47,611 bases of DNA from Deinococcus sp. (GCF_018260555.1 NZ_JAGLBB010000016.1:1-47611); one strand, 5' to 3'; counted from the first letter of the stretch, positions 30,846-40,094 are shown. Notes: generated from the letters alone by a model not told the origin. Numbers and translations: made by a program.

Positions 30846-31982
30846 CTAGGCGCGGCTCCAGGCGGCGGCTTGTGCCAGCGCGTGCACGGCGGCGTCCACG
30901 TCCTGCTCGGTGGTGGCGGCCCCGAAGGAGAAGCGCAGGGTGGAGCGGGCGTCGGGTTCGTTCAGGCCCACGGCGCTCAGGACGTGGCTGGGTTGCATGG
31001 TCCCGGCGCTGCACGCACTGCCGGCGCTGGCGGCCACGCCCAGCATGTCGAGGTTCATCAGTAGGGCCTCGCCGTCCGTGCCGGGCAGGGTGACGCTGGC
31101 GACCTTGGGGCTGCCGTGCGGGGGGTGGTTCAGTCGCAGGTCCGGGATGCTCTGCACGCCCGCCTCGAACCGGGCGCGCAGGGTACTCAGGTGGGCGTGC
31201 GTGGCCTCTCTGGTCTGCTCGGCGTGCGTGAGGGCCACGCCGGCCGCGTACACCCCGGCGGTGTCCTGCGTGCCGGGGCGGGTGCCGCCTTCCTGACCGC
31301 CGCCGAGGGTGACAGCGTTCAGGTGCGTGCCGCGCTGCACGTACAGGAAGCCCACGCCGCGTGGCCCGCCCCACTTGTGCGCGCTGAACGTGGCGAACGT
31401 GACCCCCCAGGCGCCCAGGTCGACCGGCAGGACGCCCGGTGCCTGCACGGCGTCCGTGTGGGAGGGCACGCCCCGCGCGGCGGCCAGCGCGCACAGAGCC
31501 GGCGTGTCCTGCACGCACCCCAGTTCGTTGTTGGCGTGGTGAATGGACACCAGCGCCGTGTCATCCCGCAGCGCGTCCGCCAATTCGGCCGGGTCGTACT
31601 GCCCGTACCGGTCGGGCGTCAGGAACGTGACCTGCCAGCCCTGCGCGGCCAGGGCGCGTGCCGGGGCCAGAACCGCCGAGTGTTCGGTGGGCGTGGTGAT
31701 CAGGTGCCCGGGGCGGCCGTGCGCGTCCTGCCACGCGCGGGTGACGCTTAGCAGCACGTGGTTGTCACCCTCGGTGCCGCCGCTGTTAGCGATCAGGGTG
31801 CGCGGATCGGTGCGCAGGGCGGCCGCCACGCGGGCACGCCCTTCTTCCAGGCGTTCGCGGGCGGCCTGACCGGCGGCGTGCACGCTGGCCGGGTTGCCGG
31901 GCAGCGCCGCCGCCTGCGCGTACGCAGCGAGCGCTTCGGGCGTCATGGGGTGCGTGGCGGCGTAGTCGAGGTAGATCATCAA
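30846..31982 (-). CDS. Cysteine desulfurase (NifS/IscS family)
   Basis: A 378-residue PLP enzyme that takes sulfur from cysteine to form a persulfide for iron-sulfur clusters, thiolated tRNA and cofactors. The PLP lysine is Lys203 in FSAHKWGGPRG, the cofactor-stacking His101 is in PTEHSAVL, and the catalytic Cys324 is in SAGSACSAGTMQPSHVL on a short loop, placing it in the NifS/IscS group rather than SufS. It starts with two Met codons (31982 and 31979). No scaffold or iscU-like gene is adjacent, so its sulfur acceptor is unclear. A molybdenum hydroxylase encoded downstream in the window needs sulfuration and iron-sulfur clusters, but no direct link is visible. Confidence 0.93.
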   Translation of the reverse strand: MMIYLDYAATHPMTPEALAAYAQAAALPGNPASVHAAGQAARERLEEGRARVAAALRTDPRTLIANSGGTEGDNHVLLSVTRAWQDAHGRPGHLITTPTEHSAVLAPARALAAQGWQVTFLTPDRYGQYDPAELADALRDDTALVSIHHANNELGCVQDTPALCALAAARGVPSHTDAVQAPGVLPVDLGAWGVTFATFSAHKWGGPRGVGFLYVQRGTHLNAVTLGGGQEGGTRPGTQDTAGVYAAGVALTHAEQTREATHAHLSTLRARFEAGVQSIPDLRLNHPPHGSPKVASVTLPGTDGEALLMNLDMLGVAASAGSACSAGTMQPSHVLSAVGLNEPDARSTLRFSFGAATTEQDVDAAVHALAQAAAWSRA

Positions 31983-32002
31983 TGGTCAGCGTGTCACGTG
32001 GT

Positions 32003-33742
32003 TCAGGGCGCGACCGTGGCGTAATCCACGCCGTCGCGGCGGATGACGAACACGGCGTTGCCGCGCACCACGGCTGCCTCGGAACTGTTCGCGCGGCGGT
32101 TGGCGAGGTTCGCGGCGGCCGTGGGCGGCATGATCTGCCGCTCCCCATCATCGTCACGCACGACCACCGTGTACGTCCCGGGGGGCAGGTCGCCGGGGAA
32201 CACGTACTCGAAGTTCACCGAACGGGTCTGAGGTTCGGTCGGCACGATCTGCGGCGTGTCGGGCGTGGTCGGCTGGACCGGCTCCGGTGTCGGCGTGCCA
32301 GTACCAGTTTCTGTGCCACTACCAGTTTCTGTGCCTATACCAGTTTCCGTGCCCGTACCAGTTTCCGTGCCAGTGCCTGTGTTGGGCGTGTCAGGCACCG
32401 CGTCCGGCGTGACGGGAGCCGTATTCTGCGGTGCTTCGGGCTGCTCGGGCGGGGGCGGCACGTACGCGGGCGGGAGCGGGAGGTTCCCGGCCGGGCGGCT
32501 GGGGGCGCTGTACCGCGCCGAGGCCACCGCCAGTGTCACGGGGCTGCCCACGTCCACCCGCACGTACGGAGCGGGCGTCTGCTCCAGCACGGTGTTCTCG
32601 GGTTGCTCGCTGGGCTGGCGTTCCACGGAGGTCACGACCAGTCCGGCGGCCCGCGCGTGCGCCCGCGCCTGTTCGAAGGTCAGGCCCGTCAGGTTTGGCA
32701 GCCACGTTTCCTTGGCGCTGATCCCGGTGCTGATCAGCAGCTGCACCGACTGGCCGCGCTGGGCGCTGGAACCGGCTTCGGGCAACTGCGCGATCACGCG
32801 GCCTTTCGGGGTGTTCGAGAGTGTGCCGTCGATCTTCATGACCTTCCCGACCAGCATGGCGCGGTCTTTCAGGGCGTCGCGGGCCTGTCCGAGGTTCATT
32901 TCCTCCAGCGCCGGAATCTCGATGGCGGGGGGATTGTTGACGGTCAGGATTACCAGACGCCCGCGCGGCAGGGTGGTGCCGCCCGCCGGGTCCTGCCGGA
33001 TGATGCTGCCGATGGCGCGCCCACCCGCCTGTCCCTGCGTGTACTCCACCCGGAACCCGGCGCCCGTGAGGCTCCTGGCGGCCACCTTGGCTTCCTGGCC
33101 GGTGACGGACACGACCTCGCGCAAAGGGGGGTTCAGGTAGATCTGTACGGCCTGCGCGCCCAGGTACGCCGCGCCGCCCAGCAGCAGCAGTCCCGGAACG
33201 AAACTCAGCCACGCGCCGGGTTCGCGGCGGCGGCGCACCCGTCCGGCCTTCAGCGGGGCGAGCGTCTGGGCGTTGCGCGCGGCGATATCCTCGGGGGTGC
33301 GCGGCAGCGTGAGGGGTCGCAGGTACGCCACGCTCACCTGATGGTTGTCGGTGACCAGGTCGGCGTCGTCCAGCGCGTAGCCCTGCGCGGCCAGCCTGTC
33401 GGCCGTCGCGTTCAGGGCGTCCACGGTCTCCTGGGGGCGAACCTTCTGTTCCAGCAGCGCCGCGAGCGGCTGCCCGGCGACGGGCTTCCAGACTGCGTAG
33501 TACGCGCCGGGGCGGGCGACCACGTCCGTCAGTCCGGCGGGTTCCAGGGCGCGCAGCGCGGTGCGGTACGCGTGGAACACCTGCCGGTCGGCGGGAGTCG
33601 TCACGGCGAACCATGCGACGTGCCGGGTGACGCCCTCGGCGGCGCGCACCTCGGAGAGGGTCACCATGCCCTGGGTCGAGAGTTCCCGGAGAACCTCGTA
33701 CTTGCCATCAATGACCTTGACCCTGCCCACCTGACCCGTCAT
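32003..33742 (-). CDS. Membrane PASTA-domain protein with a degenerate kinase-like N-terminus
   Basis: A 579-residue protein. Residues 1-145 align in pattern with a bacterial Ser/Thr kinase N-lobe (IDGKYEVLRELSTQG, then HVAWFAV in place of the VAxK motif), but there is no glycine loop, no catalytic lysine and no HRD or DFG segment, so it is a pseudokinase remnant. A basic stretch RVRRRREPG precedes one membrane helix (about 180-200). Outside lie three PASTA domains (about 205-268, 270-338, 344-406), a Pro-rich linker, a GTGTET repeat (454-483) and a final beta domain (about 505-579). PASTA domains bind peptidoglycan or muropeptides, so it may be a wall sensor or scaffold. It follows the cysteine desulfurase start on the same strand. 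Confidence 0.8.
   Translation of the reverse strand: MTGQVGRVKVIDGKYEVLRELSTQGMVTLSEVRAAEGVTRHVAWFAVTTPADRQVFHAYRTALRALEPAGLTDVVARPGAYYAVWKPVAGQPLAALLEQKVRPQETVDALNATADRLAAQGYALDDADLVTDNHQVSVAYLRPLTLPRTPEDIAARNAQTLAPLKAGRVRRRREPGAWLSFVPGLLLLGGAAYLGAQAVQIYLNPPLREVVSVTGQEAKVAARSLTGAGFRVEYTQGQAGGRAIGSIIRQDPAGGTTLPRGRLVILTVNNPPAIEIPALEEMNLGQARDALKDRAMLVGKVMKIDGTLSNTPKGRVIAQLPEAGSSAQRGQSVQLLISTGISAKETWLPNLTGLTFEQARAHARAAGLVVTSVERQPSEQPENTVLEQTPAPYVRVDVGSPVTLAVASARYSAPSRPAGNLPLPPAYVPPPPEQPEAPQNTAPVTPDAVPDTPNTGTGTETGTGTETGIGTETGSGTETGTGTPTPEPVQPTTPDTPQIVPTEPQTRSVNFEYVFPGDLPPGTYTVVVRDDDGERQIMPPTAAANLANRRANSSEAAVVRGNAVFVIRRDGVDYATVAP
32298..32381 (-). repeat. 18-bp in-frame tandem repeat in the PASTA protein gene
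   Basis: Four 18-bp units (32298, 32316, 32334, 32352), each close to CCAGTACCAGTTTCTGTG, plus a partial fifth. They encode Thr-Gly-Ser/Thr-Gly-Thr-Glu units on the minus strand. Because the unit is a multiple of three, copy-number changes keep the frame and would alter only linker length. Confidence 0.85.
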
Positions 33743-33800
33743 GCGTTGCCCAGCATAGCGCGCCGACGCGCCAACGCGTGCCCGAACCGGCTGAAGGCCC

Positions 33801-34097
33801 TCACAGGCCCGCCAGCCGGGCCGCCCAGTACGCCGCGAAGCCCCCCAGAATGCCCAGCGCGAGGTTGCGGCTGCGCCACATCAGCAGGCCGCCCGAGAGC
33901 GCCGCCACGATCCGCCGGGGCCACTCGGGGCTACCCAGCACGTCCGGCACGACCAGCGCCGCGAACACGCTGACCGGCACGAAGCGCAGGAAGGCCAGCC
34001 AGAACGGCGGCAGGTTCAGGCGGCCCAGGCTCAGGCCCAGCAGCCGCGCCGGGTACGTGACCGCCCACATCAGCCCGATCACCAGCCAGCCGCTCAC
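33801..34097 (-). CDS. azlD: AzlD-family branched-chain amino acid export subunit
   Basis: A 98-residue protein with about four hydrophobic helices: SGWLVIGLMWAVTYPARLLGL, FWLAFLRFVPVSVFAALVVPDVL, RRIVAALSGGLLMWRSRNLALGIL and GFAAYWAARLAGL. The start is GTG 34097, overlapping the azlC stop as GTGA, which explains why a longer upstream frame is misleading. AzlC and AzlD together form a membrane exporter for branched-chain amino acids or analogues. The pair sits a few kb from a valine T-box, which may be chance. The short length and order are standard for the family. Confidence 0.88.
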   Translation of the reverse strand: MSGWLVIGLMWAVTYPARLLGLSLGRLNLPPFWLAFLRFVPVSVFAALVVPDVLGSPEWPRRIVAALSGGLLMWRSRNLALGILGGFAAYWAARLAGL

Positions 34098-34828
34098 GCC
34101 CGGCTCCTGGCACGGCGCGTGGTGATCCAGGCGCCCAGCGCCGCGCCGCCCACCCCGGCCAGCCCGATCACCAGTCCGCCCGGCAGCGCCCGCCCCAGCA
34201 GCCACGCCCCCACGCCCGACACCACCGCCACCAGCAGCGTCACGCGGTCTACCAACAGCGGCACCAGTAGCCCCAGGAACGCCAGTGGGAAGATCACGCC
34301 CACCCCCAGCGCCTGCGGCTCCGGCAGCGCGGCGCCCGCCAGCGCCCCCAGCAGCGTCGAGACGTTCCACACGGCATACAGACTGAGTTCCGCGCCCAGC
34401 AGGAACGCGGCACTCAGGCCGCCCGGATCACGCGGCCCCGCCACGACCGTCACGCCGTACGCCTCGTCCGTCAGGAACTGCGCCGCCACGAGACGCTGGC
34501 CCCACGGCAGCGGCAGCGAGCGCGACAGGCTCAGGCCGTACAGCACGTGCCGTGCGTTCAGCAGGAACGTGGTCGCCACCAGGCCCAGCGCGCCCGCCAC
34601 GGTCGGCAGGCCGCCCCCCACGAACTGCCCGGCCGCCGCGAACTGACTGGCCCCCGCGAATACCGTGGCGCTCATCAGTTGCGTCTCCCAGACGCTCAGG
34701 CCCCCGGCCCGCGCGGTCACGGCGTACGCCACCGCGAACGGCACCATGCCCGGCCACAGCGGCAGCAGCGCCCGGAAGCCCCGCCAGAACGGCGGCCAGA
34801 ATGCAGACCGGGGGGCAGAGGCAGTCAT
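34094..34828 (-). CDS. azlC: AzlC-family branched-chain amino acid exporter
   Basis: A 244-residue membrane protein from ATG 34828 with six or more helices. Its family signature is clear: WRGFRALLPLWPGMVPFAVAYAV, MSATVFAGASQFAAAGQF, TTFLLNARHVLYGLSLSRSL and LVAAQFLTDEAYGVT. It is the large subunit of the AzlCD exporter and is translationally coupled to azlD. The ORF runs open to 34957, but the extra residues cover the divergent MerR gene's control region. The MerR-type regulator gene starts about 100 bp away on the opposite strand and is a possible regulator of azlCD. Confidence 0.9.
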   Translation of the reverse strand: MTASAPRSAFWPPFWRGFRALLPLWPGMVPFAVAYAVTARAGGLSVWETQLMSATVFAGASQFAAAGQFVGGGLPTVAGALGLVATTFLLNARHVLYGLSLSRSLPLPWGQRLVAAQFLTDEAYGVTVVAGPRDPGGLSAAFLLGAELSLYAVWNVSTLLGALAGAALPEPQALGVGVIFPLAFLGLLVPLLVDRVTLLVAVVSGVGAWLLGRALPGGLVIGLAGVGGAALGAWITTRRARSRA

Positions 34829-34932
34829 CGCCGCGCAGTCTGCCACGGCGCGCCCCCACCCCGCACGCACCCCCTTGACCCTCACGCAGCGGCAGGCCGT
34901 ACGCTGCCCACAGCAGAAGGGAGGTGATCCAC

Positions 34933-35751
34933 CTGAACGGCCCCACGCACCCCACACCCACCGACCAGACCGGCCCGCGCTGGACGGTGGGCGAGGTCAG
35001 CGCCCTGACCGGCGTCAGCGTGCGCACCCTGCACCACTACGATCAGATCGGGCTGCTGCGCCCCGCCGGGCGTAGCGACGGAAATTACCGCCTGTACACG
35101 CCAGGCGACCTGACGCGGCTGCGGCGGGTCCTGACGTGGCGGGCGCTGGGCCTGCCCCTGTCACGGGTGGCAGACGTACTGGACGCCCCGCCGGAACAGG
35201 AACGCGGGGCCCTGCACGCACAGGCCACGCAGCTGCGGGCGGATCTGCGCCGCACCCAGCACACGCTGCGGCAGGTACAGGCCCGCCTGGACGCCCTGAA
35301 CGGCAGGGCAGAGGAGACCATCATGAACAACGAGGACATCAAAGCCGCCTTCGACGGGTTCGACCCCGCGCCGTACGAGACCGAGGTGAAGGAACGCTGG
35401 GGCGACACCGAAGCCTACCGCCAGAGCGCCGCCCGCACCGCCCCTTACACGCAGGCCGACTGGCAACGCATCCGGGCCGAGATGGACGCCATCACCGCCG
35501 ACTACGTGGCCCTGATGGACGCGGGCGTGCCCCCCACCAACGCGCGGGCGAGCGCCGTCGCGGCGCGGCACCGGGCGCACATCAGCGGCGCGTACTACGA
35601 CGCCTCGCCCACCATGATGCGCGGACTGGCGCAGATGTGGGTGGCCGACGACCGCTTCAGGCGCAGCATTGACCGCGCCCGCCCCGGACTGGCCAACTAC
35701 CAGGGCCGCGCCGTGACCGCCTGGGCTGACGCGCAGGACCGCCCGGCCTGA
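34933..35751 (+). CDS. MerR-family regulator, TipA-like, with TipAS ligand domain
   Basis: A protein of about 272 residues. An N-terminal MerR winged helix (WTVGEVSALTGVSVRTLHHYDQIGLLRPAGRSDGNYRLY) is followed by a dimerisation coiled coil (residues about 80-125) and a C-terminal TipAS domain (FDPAPYETEVKERWGDTEAYRQSA to GAYYDASPTMMRGLAQMW). TipAS domains bind thiopeptide and other drugs. The ORF is open from GTG 34924, but a near-perfect anti-16S sequence GGAGGTGATC covers that GTG. The codon at proper spacing is CTG 34933, so I place the start there; GTG 34985 is a less likely alternative. It is divergent from azlCD and convergent with the ABC permease gene. Confidence 0.85.
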   Translation: MNGPTHPTPTDQTGPRWTVGEVSALTGVSVRTLHHYDQIGLLRPAGRSDGNYRLYTPGDLTRLRRVLTWRALGLPLSRVADVLDAPPEQERGALHAQATQLRADLRRTQHTLRQVQARLDALNGRAEETIMNNEDIKAAFDGFDPAPYETEVKERWGDTEAYRQSAARTAPYTQADWQRIRAEMDAITADYVALMDAGVPPTNARASAVAARHRAHISGAYYDASPTMMRGLAQMWVADDRFRRSIDRARPGLANYQGRAVTAWADAQDRPA

Positions 35752-35763
35752 CCATGGGGCCGC

Positions 35764-36459
<696 letters not shown>

Positions 36460-36793
36460 TACCCACCCCGCCCCGCACGGGACAGGCGACCAGTTCCGCG
36501 ACGGAACACCACCCTGAACACCTTCACGCCCCCGAGAATAGCCCCGCCGCGACCAGTTACACGCACACGGCCGCCCCACCATCCATGCCTCCCCGGCCGC
36601 CCCGCCTCCATACCTCCCGGGTGCTCCGCAACCACGCACCGTGCCGGAGCAGACGGTCGCCTGACACCAGACGGGTATACTGCCTACCAGCGGGTCAACG
36701 TGACCTGCTCTTCAACCGGGCCCCTGCCGCGTACCACCGCGGCGGACGAGGCCCCACCCGCCCCGGCGGGTGCCTCAGGAAGAGTGAAACACC

Positions 36794-36883
36794 ATGTCCA
36801 TCACCTGGACGAATACGAGCTCCGCCGCACAACTCAATGTCCGTCTGGACCGCCCGCCCCCCGGAGCCCCGAAGGCCGACTAA
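36794..36883 (+). CDS. Upstream leader peptide, 29 residues, with Pro-Pro-Pro-Gly
   Basis: ATG 36794 follows AGGAAGAG by about 11 bases. The peptide starts MSITWTNTSSAAQLN and ends DRPPPGAPKAD, with TAA at 36881-36883. PPPG is a known type of ribosome-slowing sequence that depends on EF-P. The stop codon directly abuts the 5' arm of the terminator-like hairpin, so a ribosome at the end of this ORF would block that hairpin, while one paused on the prolines would not. It is located before two SMR genes related to MdtJ/MdtI; in E. coli an upstream ORF (mdtU) is reported before mdtJI, as I recall, but I see no sequence similarity to claim. A real regulatory ORF is my inference. Confidence 0.55.
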   Translation: MSITWTNTSSAAQLNVRLDRPPPGAPKAD

Positions 36884-36917
36884 CACGCACCGCCCCACAC
36901 GAGGCGGCGTGTTCTCC
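36882..36917 (+). terminator. Attenuator-like hairpin before the SMR genes
   Basis: AACACG-CA-CCGCC (36882-36894, CA bulged) pairs with GGCGGCGTGTT (36903-36913), 11 base pairs around an 8-nt loop, followed by CTCC. The U-run is poor (only TT within the stem base), so it would be a weak or conditional terminator. It starts at the second base of the leader ORF's stop codon. Confidence 0.55.
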
Positions 36918-37001
36918 CTGCTCTCCCGGCTGCCACCCGCGCGGCCCGGCCTGCTGCCTTCAGCTCACCCCGCCCACGCGGGGAAGGAACGGTGTAACCC
37001 C

Positions 37002-37430
37002 ATGCGCGCCTGGACTGCGCTTCTCTCCGCCATTGCCCTGGAAGTCACGGGCACTCTTAGCCTTAAGGTCTTCACCAGCGCCGCCAGCCCCGGCCTGGAA
37101 CTGATACTCACGTACGGCCTGCTGGCCGCCTCGTACGTGCTGCTATCCCGTGCGTTCCGGCAGATTCCGGTCGCTGTGGCCTTCGCCGTCTGGGAGGCCG
37201 CCGGACTGATCCTGATCACCGGTCTGGGCGCCCTGATCCTCGGCGAGCACCTGCGCCCCGCCCAGTTGGTCGCCATGCTCGCCCTGGGTGTCGGCGCGGC
37301 CCTGCTGCACCGCGGCACACGCCCAGATTCCCGCCCTGTCAGCAGCCCTGACAGCAGCCCTGTCACCCGCCCCAGGCCCGTTGCCAGGGTCAGTTCCAGC
37401 GCCAGCCACGCCCCGCAGGTCAGCGCATGA
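37002..37430 (+). CDS. SMR-family efflux subunit, MdtJ-like
   Basis: A 142-residue small multidrug resistance protein from ATG 37002. Four helices hold the family's landmarks: the conserved membrane glutamate in IALEVTGTLSLKVF, then SYVLLSRAFRQIPVAVAFAVWEAAGLILIT and GEHLRPAQLVAMLALGVGAALLH. The LEVTGTLSLK and VAFAVWEAAGLILIT segments resemble MdtJ, one half of a heterodimeric spermidine exporter. The last 35 residues are a Ser/Pro/Arg-rich tail absent from most SMR proteins. AAGGAA precedes the ATG by about 13 bases next to a small hairpin. It overlaps the second SMR gene by ATGA, so the two subunits should be made together. Substrate is inferred from resemblance only. Confidence 0.88.
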   Translation: MRAWTALLSAIALEVTGTLSLKVFTSAASPGLELILTYGLLAASYVLLSRAFRQIPVAVAFAVWEAAGLILITGLGALILGEHLRPAQLVAMLALGVGAALLHRGTRPDSRPVSSPDSSPVTRPRPVARVSSSASHAPQVSA

Positions 37431-37750
37431 ACCTGGCCGCCACCCTTCTGATCCTGGGCGCGGTCACGCTCGACGTGCTCGCGAACATTCTGCTTAAAAA
37501 ATCCGACGGATTCCGGCACAAACTGCCGGGACTGGCTGCCATTTCCCTGATCCTGCTGGCCTTCACGCTGCTGGGCGCAGCCGTGCGGCACATGCCCGTC
37601 GCGGTCGCCTACGCCGCGTGGGGCGGCCTGGGCATCGTCACGACTGCGCTGCTCAGCCGCCGCATTGAAGGGGTGCGCCTGACTCCTACCGGCTGGGCCG
37701 GCGTCGCCCTGATCCTCGGCAGTGTCGCCGTTCTCAGCAGCAGCCACTGA
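37427..37750 (+). CDS. SMR-family efflux subunit, MdtI-like
   Basis: A 107-residue SMR protein, start ATG 37427 overlapping the first subunit's stop. It has four helices: TLLILGAVTLDVLANILLKKSDGFRHKLPG, then AVRHMPVAVAYAAWGGLGIVTTALL and LTPTGWAGVALILGSVAVL. The LANILLKKSDGFR stretch and AYAAWGGLGI closely resemble MdtI. The essential membrane glutamate of SMR proteins is replaced by Asp (TLDVLAN), while its partner keeps Glu. That asymmetry suggests an obligate heterodimer with distinct roles for the two acidic residues. It ends 33 bp from the convergent amino-acid binding protein gene, with no clear terminator between. Confidence 0.88.
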   Translation: MNLAATLLILGAVTLDVLANILLKKSDGFRHKLPGLAAISLILLAFTLLGAAVRHMPVAVAYAAWGGLGIVTTALLSRRIEGVRLTPTGWAGVALILGSVAVLSSSH

Positions 37751-37783
37751 CCCGCAGCCCCTGATACTTCTGCACGGTTACTT

Positions 37784-38551
37784 CTACTTCTGCACGATCC
37801 ACGTGTTCAGCAGCTTCTGGTACTCTCCGCTGGCTTTCAGGCGGGCCAGGGTCGTGTTGGCAGCGGCGGCCAGATCACTGCCCTTCCTGAACACCATGCC
37901 GTAATCCTCGGCGGCCAGGTCCTTCCCGGCGCGGCCGAACTGCCCCGGCAGACGCCTGTTCAGGTCGTCCACGGTTGGCGCGTCCCCCACCAGCGCCGCG
38001 ATGCGCCCGGCGCGCACGTCGGCCAGTCCCGCTGCGAAATCGTCGTAGACCTTCAGGGTCGCGCCCTTGGGTTTCAGCAGGTCGGTCGCCACGAACTGCC
38101 CGGTCGTGTTCGCCTGCACGCCGATCACCTTCCCCTTCACGCTTGCGGGCCACGCGAACTTGCCGGGATTTCCGCCCCGCACGATAAACACTTGCGCCGA
38201 CCGGTAGTACGGCTGGCTGAACGACACGACCTTCGCCCGCTCGGGCGTGATCGTGATCGCACTGATGGCCATGTCCACCCGGCCCGACGTGACCGCCTGC
38301 GGCATCAGCGCCCCGAACCCCACCGCGCGAATCTCCAGCCGCACACCCAGATCCTTCGCCACGGCCCGCGCCAGATCGATCTCGAATCCCTGAATCTGAC
38401 CGTCCGGACCCTTGAACTCGAACGGCGCGAATGTGGGGTCCGTGCCCAGCACCAGTACGCCTTTCTTCTTCACCTCGGCCACCGTCGCCGCGTGCGCCGC
38501 GCCCACCAGGGCCGAACCGAGGACCGCCGCCATCATCACGAAACGTTTCAT
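37784..38551 (-). CDS. Amino-acid ABC transporter substrate-binding protein
   Basis: A 255-residue periplasmic family 3 binding protein. The signal peptide is residues 1-21 (cleavage after AAHA). The fold's landmarks are VLVLGTDPTFAPFEF, IQGFEIDLARAVAKDLG, DMAISAITITPERAKVVSFSQPYY, the domain hinge GKVIGVQANTTGQFVA and DAPTVDDL. It should deliver a polar or basic amino acid to the permease encoded at 35764, on the same strand but now separated by the SMR cassette. An 11-bp stretch from the gene's last codons (ACTTCTGCACG) is duplicated just past the stop (about 37764-37775). The ligand class is not determined. Confidence 0.93.
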   Translation of the reverse strand: MKRFVMMAAVLGSALVGAAHAATVAEVKKKGVLVLGTDPTFAPFEFKGPDGQIQGFEIDLARAVAKDLGVRLEIRAVGFGALMPQAVTSGRVDMAISAITITPERAKVVSFSQPYYRSAQVFIVRGGNPGKFAWPASVKGKVIGVQANTTGQFVATDLLKPKGATLKVYDDFAAGLADVRAGRIAALVGDAPTVDDLNRRLPGQFGRAGKDLAAEDYGMVFRKGSDLAAAANTTLARLKASGEYQKLLNTWIVQK

Positions 38552-38595
38552 GCGCCCAGCATAGAACCCCGCGCGCCGCGCCGTCCCCTGCCTGC

Positions 38596-38769
38596 ATGGA
38601 ATGGCCCGACCCCACCGACTTCGTCCACGGCGATCCCCTCCCCCCGTTCACCGCCTGGGCGCGGCCCGGCCTGGTGATGACCTTCAACCTCGAATGCCCC
38701 GGATGCGCCACGGTCGGCGCATGTTGCGCGGCCGATCCGTGGGGGTTTCCCTGGCTGGACACACCATGA
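38596..38769 (+). pseudogene. Possible N-terminal fragment of a thioredoxin-like protein
   Basis: From ATG 38596 the frame reads MEWPDPTDFVHGDPLPPFTA and RPGLVMTFNLECPGCA, which looks like the start of a TlpA-like thioredoxin domain with a CPGC active site. After about 33 residues it degenerates (GACCAADPWGFPWLDTP) and stops, so the rest of the fold is missing. It is probably a decayed or truncated gene. It overlaps nothing else and lies between the binding protein gene and a terminator. Confidence 0.45.
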
Positions 38770-38799
38770 AAAGCCCCCGAAACCACGCGGGTTCGGGGG
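38767..38799 (-). terminator. Terminator of the NADH dehydrogenase gene
   Basis: CCCCCGAAACC (38774-38784) pairs with GGGTTCGGGGG (38789-38799) with one mismatch. On the minus strand it is followed by CTTTTCA. It lies beyond repeat copy 10, so the ndh transcript would run through the repeat first. Confidence 0.7.
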
Positions 38800-38818
38800 A
38801 CAGGGGGGTGGGTGGTAC

Positions 38819-38954
38819 TCATACGCATTGCGCTCCATTCCACCACAGTCGGAAAAGCGCCGCCTGCGGCTCCATGTCGCCCAATCCGTATGCTGTTTCT
38901 ACTCGCATCGGCTCGGATTGATTCGGTGTACTTCCGAATCAATCGGAATCCGTA

Positions 38955-38957
<3 letters not shown>
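38819..38957 (-). repeat. Dispersed MITE-like repeat, copy 10 (full length, inverted)
   Basis: TCA (38819-38821), TACGCATTGCG, the hairpin module, the stem module, right end CGGAATCCGTA, TCA (38955-38957). The flanking triplets are identical. The right TCA is the stop codon (TGA) of the NADH dehydrogenase gene on the minus strand, and the hairpin with its T-run is correctly oriented to terminate that transcript. Confidence 0.9.

Positions 38958-40094
<1,137 letters not shown>

Larger units (their letters stand above)
36676..37001 (+). promoter_or_regulatory. Structured leader of the SMR exporter pair
   Basis: The region runs from a -10-like TATACT (36676-36681) to the start at 37002 and holds five hairpins in order: GCGGGTCA-ACG-TGACCTGC (36690-36708); GCCGCG/CGCGGC (36726-36743); GAGGC, ACCCGCC / GGCGGGT, GCCTC (36748-36776) just before a Shine-Dalgarno; a terminator-like stem (36882-36913); and CCCCGC-CCAC-GCGGGG (36967-36982) next to the SMR ribosome site. 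A 29-codon ORF lies between the third and fourth. I compared it by eye with guanidine-I, -II and -III, T-box and fluoride leaders and found no match. The upstream half of the 542-bp gap 36460-37001 shows nothing else. Confidence 0.6.

Noticed and set aside
31982..33973. A 663-residue plus-strand ORF opposite the PASTA gene
   Set aside because: Shadow frame with Arg/Gly/Gln-rich low-complexity sequence.
36676..37001. Guanidine riboswitch (ykkC classes) before the SMR genes
   Set aside because: SMR genes often follow guanidine riboswitches, but I find neither the guanidine-I core nor the paired ACGR loops of guanidine-II nor the guanidine-III pseudoknot pattern.
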